Assembly: GCA_007753915.1 (NCBI GenBank)
Contig: CP036352.1
Location: 2,604,001 to 2,668,000 of the forward strand
Direction: 5' to 3'
From: Phycisphaerae bacterium RAS2
GTDB lineage: Bacteria; Planctomycetota; Phycisphaerae; UBA1845; UTPLA1
DNA length: 64,000 bases
Part shown: positions 8,330 through 17,410 of the stretch, in pieces
Layout of the letters: every line of letters begins with the position of its first letter
How positions within the stretch are numbered: the stretch's first letter is position 1
Program-made: the position numbers and the translations under genes
The notes under the pieces: generated by a model
Told to the model about the DNA's origin: nothing
The model's input: the letters and a program-made list of their open reading frames with translations, nothing else
Database searches by the model: none

Positions 8330-8851
8330 TTACTGATTCAGCATTTCATCGACAATGCACTGAATATCCAGTGCGTTGACCGCACAATCTCCGTTGCAAT
8401 CTCCGTTGCAATCTCGCAGCGGGCGACCGGTCGCGTCAACCGGCACGCCGGGCGAGTTGCCCGGGCATGCATCGTTGGCGTTGATCAGACCATCGCCGTC
8501 GTCGTCACAACCGAGCATCAGAAAGTACACGGCCCCGGCGTTGGCCCCCCCGCCGTTGTCATCCGAAAAGGCTCCCACCACAGCCGTGTCGTCGGAAAGA
8601 GCGACCGGATAGCCGAGTGCGTCACCCGCCGCGCCGGCGTCGCTGCCGCCTGCCGTGTCAGCGCCCCAGGCACCGACGATTGCCGTGTCACCGTCAATCG
8701 CGACGATGATCCCGAAGTTGTCGTTCAAAGCACCATCGAGCGCCGTGTGCTTGGCGACCTCGGCTGGATTGCATTGGCCGGACGCGGTCGACTCGAAGCA
8801 GGACAACGCGACAATGGATGCGAAACTCACCAGCAGGCGTTGCGTGCGCAT
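8330..8851 (-). CDS. Secreted FG-GAP-like / dockerin-like protein
   Basis: The ATG at 8851 has AAAGGGG 8 nt upstream and opens a clear signal peptide (basic start, hydrophobic core, cut near TASG-QC). The 173-residue protein then has two short segments of FG-GAP-like repeat (NDNFGIIVAIDGDTAIVGA and a second shorter copy) and ends in an EF-hand-like dockerin segment rich in DCNGDC units. Full family members carry several complete FG-GAP blades, so this one looks shortened; internal loss of blades is plausible. It is probably exported. Function unknown. Confidence 0.7.
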   Translation of the reverse strand: MRTQRLLVSFASIVALSCFESTASGQCNPAEVAKHTALDGALNDNFGIIVAIDGDTAIVGAWGADTAGGSDAGAAGDALGYPVALSDDTAVVGAFSDDNGGGANAGAVYFLMLGCDDDGDGLINANDACPGNSPGVPVDATGRPLRDCNGDCNGDCAVNALDIQCIVDEMLNQ

Positions 8852-8991
8852 GAGTAATCCCCTTTCAACGTCGACGCCGGGCGTCCCGAACAGGATTGGC
8901 GAACCTAGCGCGACGACTGCGAGCCGATTGTCCCGGATTTTGCGGTTTAATTCAATTGGCTTGGCGAATGGCGCCGTCGAATCCAATTTAC

Positions 8992-9663
8992 TCAAACGTC
9001 GTCATCAAGATAAAGCAACCCCAACATGCGCTTGCCGACCTTCCACGCCGATTCCCATTCTTCTTCCGGCGCCCCGAAGAAAAGCGTGTACAAGGTGTCT
9101 GTCTTCTCGTTCGCCAGCATCATGATCCGAACGCGAAAATCCCCGTCAGACCCGGACTCGGGGATAGGCTTGACCACTTCGAAAATCAGGCGGTCGAACG
9201 ACGCGAACTTGTCGAGTGACGGCTTGAGCTTGACCTCGACATTCTTCGTGTACTCCTTCATGTAGTGCACGGCGTAAAGCTTCGCGCTGATCTTCGACTT
9301 CTTTGTGACATTGCGTGTCACATTGACCGTTAACCCCGTCAAGAACGGTTCGCCCTTTTTTGTGTTGTCTTTGGAAATGCGATAGACCTCACTGTCCTTG
9401 CTTCCCATCCGTCTGTAATGCCAGCCCTTCGGCTGCAGGAACGCCGCGCCGATCGTGTCAATCCGCTTCCAGCTGAAACCCGCAGGCGGATCGGGAAGTT
9501 CGACGGCCGGCGAGCTGGACGGTTGGCTCGCGGGTCGGCTGGTCGATCCCGACGCCGCTCCCGGCCCGGCACTGACTGCTGCTGAAATCAAAAGTGTGGC
9601 GATCATGCCAACGCCGGCCGCGCGGACGAAGGCGTCCGTCTGATTATCCAGAGGGAGTTTCAT
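8992..9663 (-). CDS. Exported protein of unknown function
   Basis: The start ATG overlaps the glyS TGA (ATGA), so this 223-residue protein is translationally coupled to glyS. It has an N-terminal hydrophobic segment (about 14-31), a Ser/Pro-rich linker (32-55) and a globular alpha/beta part with GFSWKRID and an aromatic-rich end (TLYTLFFGAPEEEW). The overall plan resembles PsbP/DUF1795-type periplasmic proteins, but I do not recognise the family firmly. The pairing with a tRNA synthetase says little about function. Confidence 0.65.
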   Translation of the reverse strand: MKLPLDNQTDAFVRAAGVGMIATLLISAAVSAGPGAASGSTSRPASQPSSSPAVELPDPPAGFSWKRIDTIGAAFLQPKGWHYRRMGSKDSEVYRISKDNTKKGEPFLTGLTVNVTRNVTKKSKISAKLYAVHYMKEYTKNVEVKLKPSLDKFASFDRLIFEVVKPIPESGSDGDFRVRIMMLANEKTDTLYTLFFGAPEEEWESAWKVGKRMLGLLYLDDDV

Positions 9664-11195
9664 TGATTTGCACCGGTCAGCTTGTCCGCCAGAAAGTCCA
9701 CCACGCGCGATTTGTCGATCCGCTCCTGCTTGCCCGAATCCCGATCGCGCACCGTCACCGTGCCGTCTTCTTTGGTCTGGCCGTCGACGGTGAAGCAATA
9801 TGGCGTGCCGGCTTCGTCCATGCGCGCGTAACGTTTTCCAATCGCCTGCTTGGCGTCGTACTGTGCGGGCCAGCGCTTGCGAATCTCGCGGAACAGCGGC
9901 TCGGCGATCTCCGGCATGCCGTCCTTATTCACCAGCGGGAAGACGGCCGCCTTGATCGGCGCAAGGCGCGGGTGGAAGCACATGATCTCCGGGCTGGCTC
10001 GCTCCGGATCATGCTTGTACGCCTCGCAGATGAACGCAAGCGTGCTGCGATCAGCCCCGGCGGATGGCTCGATCACCGTCGGCGTGAAGCGATCCTTCGT
10101 CTCGTCGTCGAAGTAGCTCATGTCCTTGCCGCTGTGCGTCTGATGCTGCGTGAGGTCGAAGCAGCCGCGATGGGCGACTCCCTCCAGCTCCTGCGGCTCG
10201 TCGGCGAAGGGGAAGTAATACTCGATGTCGGTGCAAGCCTTGCTGTAGTGGGCTAGTTCCTTCTCGTCCTGGTTGCGCGGTTTGAGATTCTCGCCGGCGA
10301 GGCCGAGCGACTTGTACCAGTTGATGCGCACGTCGCGCCACCACTTCCACCAATCCATCGCGTCCTTGTCGTGGCAGAAGAATTCGATCTCCATCTGCTC
10401 GAACTCGCGGCTGCGGAAGGTGTAATTCCGCGGGTTGATCTCGTTGCGAAACGCCTTGCCGACCTGCGCGATGCCGAAAGGAATCTTCACGCGCGTCGAG
10501 TCACAGACGTTCTTGAAGTTGGCGAAGATGCCCTGGGCCGTCTCGGGGCGCAGCCAGACTTTGTTGTCCTCATCCTTGACGGCTCCAGCATGGGACTCAA
10601 ACATCAAATTGAACTGACGTGGTTCCGTTAAGTGACCTGCTTCCCCACAATTTGGACATTCAAATTTGGATTTTCCCAAGTCGGTGAGTTTTGCATATTC
10701 GGTTTGATTTAGCAGTATCTCGAACTTACCTTTGGCTGCCACTAGCTTATCAATTTTCTTTTTATTTGACTCAAGAATCTCGTTCTCCGTACCTGTTCCG
10801 GATAGGTACAAACGAAACACGGGGTCGCAGTTATTGAATAAGAGTTCAATTGCATTGAGCTGATCTGCCCGAAACCTCGCTTTACACGCCTTGCAATCCA
10901 CCATCGGATCCGCAAACCCCGTCGCGTGGCCGCTCGCCTCCCACACTTTCGGGTTCATGATGATCGAGCAGTCGACGCCGACCATGCTGATCTCGCGGCC
11001 GTCGGGGCCGACGGGCGGGTGCTGGACCATGTCGTTCCACCAGGCGTCCTTGATGTTGCGCTTCAGCTCGACGCCGAGAGGGCCGTAATCCCAGAAGCCG
11101 TTGATGCCGCCGTAGATCTCCGACGATTGAAAAATAAACCCGCGCCGCTTGCAGAGGGCGACGATCTTTTCCATTTTCGCTGCGTCTTTGGGCAT
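9660..11195 (-). CDS. glyS: Glycyl-tRNA synthetase, single-chain class II type
   Basis: A 511-residue homodimer-type GlyRS, the archaeal/eukaryotic and some bacterial form, not the alpha2beta2 enzyme. It opens with RRGFIFQSSEIYGG (17-30), has motif 2 around NEINPRNYTFRSREFEQME and the C-terminal anticodon-binding domain. Cys101, Cys104, Cys180 and Cys183 could bind zinc in the insertion domain. It charges tRNA-Gly with glycine. The stretch encoding about residues 112-211 is strikingly AT-rich compared with both ends (see separate entry). The downstream exported protein overlaps its stop by 4 nt. Confidence 0.95.
   Translation of the reverse strand: MPKDAAKMEKIVALCKRRGFIFQSSEIYGGINGFWDYGPLGVELKRNIKDAWWNDMVQHPPVGPDGREISMVGVDCSIIMNPKVWEASGHATGFADPMVDCKACKARFRADQLNAIELLFNNCDPVFRLYLSGTGTENEILESNKKKIDKLVAAKGKFEILLNQTEYAKLTDLGKSKFECPNCGEAGHLTEPRQFNLMFESHAGAVKDEDNKVWLRPETAQGIFANFKNVCDSTRVKIPFGIAQVGKAFRNEINPRNYTFRSREFEQMEIEFFCHDKDAMDWWKWWRDVRINWYKSLGLAGENLKPRNQDEKELAHYSKACTDIEYYFPFADEPQELEGVAHRGCFDLTQHQTHSGKDMSYFDDETKDRFTPTVIEPSAGADRSTLAFICEAYKHDPERASPEIMCFHPRLAPIKAAVFPLVNKDGMPEIAEPLFREIRKRWPAQYDAKQAIGKRYARMDEAGTPYCFTVDGQTKEDGTVTVRDRDSGKQERIDKSRVVDFLADKLTGANQ
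10561..10860 (-). other. AT-rich mosaic segment inside glyS
   Basis: By hand count GC is 127 of 300 bases (about 42%) here, against about 60-62% in the two 60-nt lines just beyond the right-hand gene end of the segment (10441-10560). Codons such as AAA, AAT and TTA are concentrated in it. The reading frame is intact throughout and the encoded part (about residues 112-211) contains the second zinc-type Cys pair. Confidence 0.7.
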
Positions 11196-11355
11196 TCGAA
11201 TTTCCTGAAAGATGGTCTCAACCAGGCGAACGCCGCTGCCTGGGCATCGCCCGCTTGTTGAAGATCACTCGGCGCTCCCTGACGGTCGCGGCTCCGAAAC
11301 GTGGCAGTATATCGGTGATCCCGGTGATTCGGCTACACACGTGCTGCAGCGTGGC

Positions 11356-11383
11356 TTCACATGCATCCCCTGGGGGATACAAT
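11356..11383 (+). promoter_or_regulatory. Predicted sigma70-type promoter with palindrome in the spacer
   Basis: TTCACA (11356-11361), a 16-nt spacer and TACAAT (11378-11383) lie 35 nt before the ATG of the TPR lipoprotein gene. A perfect palindrome, ATCCCC-TG-GGGGAT (11365-11378), fills most of the spacer and touches the -10 box, a position that suits a repressor or a spacer-twisting activator. Confidence 0.5.
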
Positions 11384-11418
11384 GACGCCATTGCATTCAA
11401 TGTGAAAGGAGTGCCGCC

Positions 11419-13074
11419 ATGACCCGCGTCAGCATCGCCGCGACGCTTGCGTTGTTCCTGCTGCAGTCAGGCTGCGTCCAGCCCGCCGTGCAGCCGCCGC
11501 GCGAGGAAGCCGCCGTGCTGTTCGACGGCATGGGCGATCACGAGCGTGCGGTCACAACCAAATCGCCCAATGCGCAGCGTTACTTCAACCAGGGTTTGAC
11601 ATGGTCCTACGCCTTCAATCACGACGAAGCCATCCGCTCGTTCAGGACCGCAGCGCGGCTCGATCCCGACTGCGCCATGGCGCACTGGGGCGTCGCGCTC
11701 TGCAACGGACCGCACATCAACAACATGATCGTCCTGCCCGAGCGGGAGAAGGCTGCCGTTGAAGCGGTCAAACGCGCCCAGGCCCTGCGCGACAAGGCCA
11801 GCCTCGTCGAGCGAGCGCTCATCGACGCCGTCGCCGCGCGCTATGCCGATCCGCAGCCCAAGGACCGCACGGCGCTGAACGAGGCATATGCCGCCGCCAT
11901 GAAGAAAGTCTGGCAGGCGCATCCGAACGATGTCGATGTCGGCTCGCTGTACGCCGAAGCGCTCATGGATTTGCAGCCGTGGGATTTGTGGAATAAGGAC
12001 GGTTCGCCGAAGGGCCGTGTGACGGAGATCATCGACGTGCTCGACGCGGTGCTGGCGATGTCGCCGAATCACCCCGGTGCCCTGCATCTGTACATCCACG
12101 CACTGGAAGGCTCGCCAACGCCGGAGAAGGCCGTCGCGGCCGCGGATCGGCTGCGCGACCGAGTGCCGCAATCGGGCCATCTCCAACACATGCCGTCGCA
12201 CATTGACGTGCAGGTGGGCGCGTGGACCAAGGCCGCGGAACAGAACGAGCGGGCCATCGTCGCCGACACGAAATACCGCGCGATCATGCCGACGCAGGGG
12301 CTGTATGCCGGATACATGGCACACAATGCGCATTTTCTGATGTTTGCCAGCATGATGGAGGGTCGCCGCGAGCGCGCGGTCGGCGCGGCCCGCGAGATGC
12401 TGGCGAAGATCCCGCCGGGGTTCATCCGCGACATGCCGCAGTTCGCCGATCCGTACATGGGCGCGGCGATCGATGCCCTCAAGCGATTCGGACGATGGGA
12501 TGAGATTCTTCGCGAGCCGCCGCCGCCCGCCGGCCTGCCGATCAGCAAGGCCATGTGGCATTTCTCGCGCGGCGTGGCGTACGCGGCCAAACATGAGCTT
12601 GGCGCGGCCACCGCCGAACAGTCCGCGTTTCGCGCGGCGGCGAAGCGCGTGCCGCCCGAGGCGCTGATGGGCGCGAACAAGGGCGCGACGATCATGGAAA
12701 TCGCCGAGCACATGCTGGCCGGCGAGATCGCCTTCGCGCGCGGCGAAATCGACTCGGCCGTGCGCGAGCTGCGCGAGGCCGTGAAGATCGAAGACACGCT
12801 TCTCTACACGGAGCCGCCGGATTGGATTCAGCCGGTGCGACACACGCTGGGCGCGGTGCTGGCCAGCGCCGGTCGTCATGACGAAGCGGAAAAGGTCTAT
12901 CGCGAGGACCTGGTGCACTGGCCGGAGAACGGCTGGTCGCTGTTTGGTCTCGCCAAATGCCTGCGCGCTCGCGGCGCGACGGACGAGGCCGCAACGGTCG
13001 ATGCCCGATTTGCGAAAGCCTGGGCGCGGGCCGATACGAAAATCGGTACGAGCTGTCTTTGCGTGCGGGAGTAG
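11419..13074 (+). CDS. TPR-repeat lipoprotein
   Basis: The start ATG has AAAGGAG 7 nt upstream. The 551-residue protein has a lipoprotein signal ending LLQSGC (Cys19), so it is likely membrane-anchored on the outer face of the inner membrane or in the outer membrane. Residues about 50-100 and 430-540 contain TPR-type helical pairs (YFNQGLTWSYAFNHDEAIRS; GAVLASAGRHDEAEKVYRED). The central part has conserved-looking His-containing helices (LHLYIHALE, GHLQHMPSHIDV). It resembles large TPR lipoproteins common in planctomycetes and acidobacteria, which have no assigned role. It is divergent from glyS and has its own predicted promoter. Confidence 0.8.
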   Translation: MTRVSIAATLALFLLQSGCVQPAVQPPREEAAVLFDGMGDHERAVTTKSPNAQRYFNQGLTWSYAFNHDEAIRSFRTAARLDPDCAMAHWGVALCNGPHINNMIVLPEREKAAVEAVKRAQALRDKASLVERALIDAVAARYADPQPKDRTALNEAYAAAMKKVWQAHPNDVDVGSLYAEALMDLQPWDLWNKDGSPKGRVTEIIDVLDAVLAMSPNHPGALHLYIHALEGSPTPEKAVAAADRLRDRVPQSGHLQHMPSHIDVQVGAWTKAAEQNERAIVADTKYRAIMPTQGLYAGYMAHNAHFLMFASMMEGRRERAVGAAREMLAKIPPGFIRDMPQFADPYMGAAIDALKRFGRWDEILREPPPPAGLPISKAMWHFSRGVAYAAKHELGAATAEQSAFRAAAKRVPPEALMGANKGATIMEIAEHMLAGEIAFARGEIDSAVRELREAVKIEDTLLYTEPPDWIQPVRHTLGAVLASAGRHDEAEKVYREDLVHWPENGWSLFGLAKCLRARGATDEAATVDARFAKAWARADTKIGTSCLCVRE

Positions 13075-13090
13075 GATCGCGTAAGCCGGC

Positions 13091-13126
13091 GGCGTGATCA
13101 GCCGGATCGAAGTCCGGGGTCACGCC
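13091..13126. terminator. Intergenic hairpin between convergent genes
   Basis: GGCGTGA (13091-13097) pairs with TCACGCC (13120-13126) and an inner CCGGA/TCCGG stem closes a 6-nt loop. It lies between the stop of the TPR lipoprotein gene and the stop of the convergent stress-protein gene. There is no T tract on either strand, so it may be a bidirectional terminator without a U-run or a 3'-end stabiliser. Confidence 0.45.
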
Positions 13127-13137
13127 ATTGAATCAAT

Positions 13138-13638
13138 TCAACTGGCGCCGGTTGCATCGTGAGACGACTCCATTGGCTTCTCCACCGCTGCGATCGGCAC
13201 CATGAGCACCGGGCAAGGTGCATGCTCCAATACACATTTGCTGACGGACCCGAGGAAGATACGCTGCAGGACACCGCGAGCGTGTGAGCCGACGACGATC
13301 AAATCACACGAATGATCCTTCGCAAACTGACAAATCTGGCTGTAAGGAGTGCCGATCAATATCTCCGAAACGGTGTCGCGCGAAGGAAAATGCCGTCGTA
13401 CAAAATCGGCCAACGACGACTTCGCGTTCTCCAGATTAGCCTCCAGGTTTGGCTGAATGCCTGCGGCCGCCAAGCCCGGCGCGACGCCCGTACCGTCGAC
13501 GACAGCCGGCGGCGAGAGGACGTAAACCGCGAACACGGAAGCCCCGAGCGACTGTGCCAGCAATTCGGCATATTCGGCGGCATGATCCGCGAGCAAAGAG
13601 AAATCCGTCGGTACGAGTATTCGCTGTATCACCGGCAT
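13138..13638 (-). CDS. Universal stress protein (UspA family)
   Basis: The start is the ATG at 13638, with GAGGA about 9 nt upstream, which gives the usual beginning MPVIQRILVPTDFS. The 166-residue length fits a single Usp domain. The nucleotide loop is at 117-131 (GSHARGVLQRIFLGS): the first Gly and the final GS of the G-2x-G-9x-GS ATP motif are kept while the second Gly is Ala, so ATP binding is likely but not certain. Usp proteins are small cytoplasmic stress factors. Confidence 0.9.
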   Translation of the reverse strand: MPVIQRILVPTDFSLLADHAAEYAELLAQSLGASVFAVYVLSPPAVVDGTGVAPGLAAAGIQPNLEANLENAKSSLADFVRRHFPSRDTVSEILIGTPYSQICQFAKDHSCDLIVVGSHARGVLQRIFLGSVSKCVLEHAPCPVLMVPIAAVEKPMESSHDATGAS

Positions 13639-13712
13639 GGTCGCATGTCCTCGGCAATCACGACGCGCCAACTGTTGGCTGCGCGATGAAAGTATAGTAG
13701 ACACAAATGCTT

Positions 13713-13728
13713 GTATCCAGTAGGATAC
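13713..13728. promoter_or_regulatory. Inverted repeat between divergent genes
   Basis: GTATCC-AGTA-GGATAC is a perfect 6-bp inverted repeat. It lies 75 nt upstream of the stress-protein start and about 105 nt upstream of the GNAT-nitrilase start, so it could be an operator for either. No matching regulator can be named. Confidence 0.35.
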
Positions 13729-13832
13729 GACGAATTGATGTCTGATCGAGGCGTCGCGTCCGGTCTCAAACCAATGGAGAACGCGGACCCGCGCATGGGA
13801 ATCTACGAAACCCGAAGGGAGTTCGGCGACGG

Positions 13833-15389
13833 ATGTCGGAACCCATTGAGTACACAGAAGAGCGCTTGCGACTTCGACAGGTCACCCTGGAAGACTACGA
13901 GTCGATCCGCGCCATGTCCGAGCGATGTTTCCCGGGGATGAAGCCCTGGAGCCGGGAACAGATTGAAAGCCAGTTGACGATCTTTCCCGAAGGCCAGCTT
14001 TGCATCGAGCTGGACGGCGAAATCGTCGCGTCGACGTGCAACCTCATCGTCGACTTTGATGACTACGACGATTGGCACAATTGGAAGGAGATTTCGGATT
14101 CGGGCTTCATTCGAAACCACAATCCCATGGGAGATACGCTCTATGGGATTGAGATCATGGTTGACCCCGAATACCGCGGAATGCGCCTGGCGCGGCGATT
14201 GTATGACGCGCGCAAGGAGCTTTGTCGCGAGCGAAATCTACGCTGCATTGTGATTGCAGGACGGATCCCCGGTTACGGACAACATGCCGATCAGGTGTCC
14301 GCCCGCGAATACGTCGAGCGCGTGATTCGAAAAGAGCTCATTGACCCGGTCCTCACGGCGCAGCTTTCCAACGGCTTCATGCTCAAAGGGTTGATTCCCG
14401 ACTATCTTCCCAGCGACAGCGCCTCCCGCGGCTACGCAACGTTTCTGGAATGGTCCAACCTCGATTTCACGGAACCGTCCCGGCGAAAATACAAAGCCGT
14501 CTCGATGGTCCGTATCTGCGCCGTTCAGTACGGCATGCGCGCCATACGGACTTTTGACGAATTTGCGACGCAATGCGAGTTCTTCATCGACACGGCCGCG
14601 GACTACAAGGCGGATTTCCTACTGTTCCCCGAGCTGTTCACGACACAATTGCTTTCCCTTGTGCCCAAAGAGCGTCCCGGCATCGCGGCAAGGAAGCTGG
14701 CGGAGTTCACGCCGCAATACATGGAGATGCTTTCGGAAAAGGCAATCGAATACAGCGTCAACATCATCGGTGGTTCGCATTTCGTCGTGGAGAATGGGCA
14801 GTTGCTCAATGCTTCCTTCCTCTTTCGTCGCGACGGCAGCGTCGGAAAGCAGTACAAGTTGCACATCACACCCAGCGAACGGCGTTGGTGGGGTGTGCTT
14901 CCGGGCAACGGAGTCGAGGTGTTTGATACCGATCGCGGCCGCATTGCCATCCAGATTTGCTACGACATTGAGTTCCCCGAATTGGCTCGCATCGCCGTGG
15001 CCAAGGGCGCTCGGATCATCTTTGTGCCGTTCAATACGAGCGAACGCTACGGTTACCTGCGCATCCGTCACTGCGCCCAGGCGCGCGCCATTGAGAACGA
15101 AATCTACGTCGTCACAGCCGGATGCACGGGAAATCTTCCCTTTGTCGAGAACGCGGACGTGCACTACGCTCAATCGGGAATCTACACGCCTTCCGATTTT
15201 CCATTCGCGCGGGACGCCATCGCCGCGGAAAGCGGCCCGAACGTCGAGACCCTCGTCGTCCATGACGTGGACCTTGAAATCCTCCGACGCCAGCGATTAA
15301 ATGGAACGGTCACCACGTGGCAGGATCGCCGTGTTGATCTGTACCGTGTTCGCTACCGTGATTCCGACGGCCGCGAGACGGAAGTCTGA
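13833..15389 (+). CDS. GNAT acetyltransferase fused to carbon-nitrogen hydrolase
   Basis: A 518-residue two-domain protein. Residues about 10-215 are a GNAT acetyltransferase with the acetyl-CoA loop region around [14 protein letters not shown] (110-123). Residues about 225-505 are a nitrilase-superfamily amidase with the complete triad E267 (FPELF), K342 (YKLHITPSE) and C376 ([10 protein letters not shown]). The same fusion is known in other bacteria (YhcX-like proteins). The substrate is unknown; the amidase may act on an omega-amide or N-acyl product of the acetyltransferase half. The start is the ATG shortly after an AAGGGA site. Confidence 0.9.
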   Translation: MSEPIEYTEERLRLRQVTLEDYESIRAMSERCFPGMKPWSREQIESQLTIFPEGQLCIELDGEIVASTCNLIVDFDDYDDWHNWKEISDSGFIRNHNPMGDTLYGIEIMVDPEYRGMRLARRLYDARKELCRERNLRCIVIAGRIPGYGQHADQVSAREYVERVIRKELIDPVLTAQLSNGFMLKGLIPDYLPSDSASRGYATFLEWSNLDFTEPSRRKYKAVSMVRICAVQYGMRAIRTFDEFATQCEFFIDTAADYKADFLLFPELFTTQLLSLVPKERPGIAARKLAEFTPQYMEMLSEKAIEYSVNIIGGSHFVVENGQLLNASFLFRRDGSVGKQYKLHITPSERRWWGVLPGNGVEVFDTDRGRIAIQICYDIEFPELARIAVAKGARIIFVPFNTSERYGYLRIRHCAQARAIENEIYVVTAGCTGNLPFVENADVHYAQSGIYTPSDFPFARDAIAAESGPNVETLVVHDVDLEILRRQRLNGTVTTWQDRRVDLYRVRYRDSDGRETEV

Positions 15390-15421
15390 TCAATTCGGCG
15401 CTGGTTCGGAGGCCCCCGCTC

Positions 15422-16744
15422 GTGAAAGGACCCCAACGCGTCGTCGCAGCCTTTGCGCTGGTCATTCTGATTGGCGCGGCGTTGTTTCACCTTCCCCTTT
15501 GCACAAACGGCAAGGATGTTTCGTTCGTCGATGCATTGTTCATGTCGACTTCCGCCGTTTGTGTTACCGGCCTGACGACGGTAGACGTCGGCGAGCAGCT
15601 TAGCCCATCCGGTCAGTTCGTCTTACTGGTCTTGTTTCAACTCGGCGGATTGGGAATCACGACACTTTCAACGTTCCTGCTCCTCGCAGCGAGCCGCGCC
15701 TCGTTGGCTCATGCGGTCGAGTCCGGTGAGCAACTCGGTGCGCTTCGGGTCAAGCCGCTTCAACTGGTGCGTTGGGTGGTCTTGACAACGGTGACCCTGG
15801 AAGCAGCCGGGGCGCTGATTCTGTGGGGACGGATGAATGGAGACGAGGGTTGGTGGAGCGGAGTTTTCCACAGTGTGTCGGCGTTTTGTAACGCGGGATT
15901 TTCCCTTCATTCAGACAGCCTCACCTCCTACCGGAGCGATTGGGTCGTCAATTTCACCGTCATGGCGCTCATTGTTCATGGGGGATTGGGGTTTATCGCG
16001 CTGCGGCAGCTAGTTGAGTGGATCGCTGCCCGCATAACGGGAAAACCTGTACGCCTGCTGTTGCACACACGAGTCGTCCTTCTCGGGAGCTTCGCCCTCT
16101 GGGGACTCGGCGCCGCCATGCTTTCGTGGCTCGAATGGAATCGCACGCTGGCGGGCCTGCCATCGGACGAGCGAATCCTTGCAGCGTGTTTCCAGTCCGT
16201 TTCAGCGCGCACGGCAGGATTCAACACGGTGGACATCGGCGCGCTGCGCGAACCGACGCTTTTCTTTCTGATGTTCCTGATGTTCATCGGTGGCGCCCCC
16301 GGCAGCTGTGCCGGCGGCATCAAGGTCACTACGGCGGCGGTTGTGTTGGCAGCCTTGGTCGCCCGCGCGCGGGGGCGCGAGTCGGTTCACCTTCTGCAGC
16401 GCACGATACCGCGCGAGCTGGTTCGCCGATCCTTCGTCGCGATGGGTATGGCGGCGGGAATGATCGCGCTTGCGATCGGAGTTCTGCTCTTTTCCGAAGA
16501 GGGCCCTTCGACGGTACCGCGGGCCGATCACTTGACCGTGGTGGCGTTTGAGGCGGTCTCGGCCTTCGGCACGGTTGGTCTGTCGACCGGCCTGACGCCG
16601 AATCTTTCAGCGATCGGTAAACTTGTTCTTATCGTGTGCATGTTTGTGGGTCGGCTCGGACCGCTGCTGGTGGCACTCGCCGTGTTGCAGCCCCGTGAAC
16701 GAGCCGGTTATTCTTATCCGGAAGAAGACTTGGCAATCGGGTGA
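15422..16744 (+). CDS. ktrB: Potassium uptake channel subunit, TrkH/KtrB family
   Basis: The GTG start gives a 440-residue integral membrane protein beginning with a long hydrophobic helix, as in KtrB. The four selectivity-filter regions of the K+ transporter superfamily are visible, for example SAVCVTGLT (about 42-50), SAFCNAGFS (about 154-162), SARTAGFNT and SAFGTVGLS. It forms the membrane pore for K+ (usually Na+- or ATP-gated) and works with the RCK subunit encoded 3 nt downstream, a classic ktr operon. Confidence 0.93.
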   Translation: MKGPQRVVAAFALVILIGAALFHLPLCTNGKDVSFVDALFMSTSAVCVTGLTTVDVGEQLSPSGQFVLLVLFQLGGLGITTLSTFLLLAASRASLAHAVESGEQLGALRVKPLQLVRWVVLTTVTLEAAGALILWGRMNGDEGWWSGVFHSVSAFCNAGFSLHSDSLTSYRSDWVVNFTVMALIVHGGLGFIALRQLVEWIAARITGKPVRLLLHTRVVLLGSFALWGLGAAMLSWLEWNRTLAGLPSDERILAACFQSVSARTAGFNTVDIGALREPTLFFLMFLMFIGGAPGSCAGGIKVTTAAVVLAALVARARGRESVHLLQRTIPRELVRRSFVAMGMAAGMIALAIGVLLFSEEGPSTVPRADHLTVVAFEAVSAFGTVGLSTGLTPNLSAIGKLVLIVCMFVGRLGPLLVALAVLQPRERAGYSYPEEDLAIG

Positions 16745-16747
16745 TGC

Positions 16748-17410
16748 ATGAAGAGTTTTGTCATAGTAGGCTTGGGGCGGTTTGGGCAGTGCATGCTGGA
16801 CAGCCTCATTCGTCGTAAATGCGAAGTGCTGGTGATCGACCAGGACGAGGACAAGATTCAATGGGCCCGCGACCGGGCGACCAAGGCAATCAAGGTCGAT
16901 GCACTGAACCAGGAACTGTTCACCGAATTGCTCCCGGACAAGGTTGAATGCGCCATCGTGGATCTGGGCGACGCAATGGAGCGCAGCATTCTCGTAACCA
17001 ATCACCTCAAGAAATGCGGTATTGAGAAAATCGTCGTGGAAGCGGTCAATCGCGAGCACGCGGAGATTCTCGAAATCGTCGGGGCCACTCGAATTGTGTA
17101 TCCCGAGGAGGAAGCCGCAGAGCATCTGGCCGGCCTTCTGGCAGGCGGCGGCGCGCTGGATTTTTTTGCGGTCAGCGAGCGATTCGGCATGGTTGAGATT
17201 CCCGTCCCGCGCGATTGGGCTGGAAAGAAACCCATTGAGCTGAAGCTGCGTGAGAAAGCGGGAATTGAAGTTGTTGCCGTTCGCAGCCCCACGACTGATT
17301 CCAGTCAGGAAAACTGGCAGCTCCTCACAGGTGAGTATGTATTTAACCCCTCCGACATCGTGATCGTCGCGGGATCGTCCGAGGGAATCGGGCGATTGAC
17401 CAAAGATTGA
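16748..17410 (+). CDS. ktrA: Potassium uptake regulatory subunit, KtrA/TrkA-type RCK protein
   Basis: This 220-residue cytoplasmic RCK protein has the Rossmann loop GLGRFG at 8-13 and a C-terminal RCK_C (TrkA-C) domain (about 140-218). A single RCK_N-RCK_C pair fits KtrA rather than the double-length TrkA. It binds ATP/ADP and gates the channel subunit encoded immediately upstream. Confidence 0.93.
   Translation: MKSFVIVGLGRFGQCMLDSLIRRKCEVLVIDQDEDKIQWARDRATKAIKVDALNQELFTELLPDKVECAIVDLGDAMERSILVTNHLKKCGIEKIVVEAVNREHAEILEIVGATRIVYPEEEAAEHLAGLLAGGGALDFFAVSERFGMVEIPVPRDWAGKKPIELKLREKAGIEVVAVRSPTTDSSQENWQLLTGEYVFNPSDIVIVAGSSEGIGRLTKD

Noticed and set aside
11467-12918. 483-codon minus-strand open frame
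   Set aside because: It lies fully antisense to the TPR lipoprotein gene, lacks a ribosome site and family motifs; long antisense frames are expected at this GC content.
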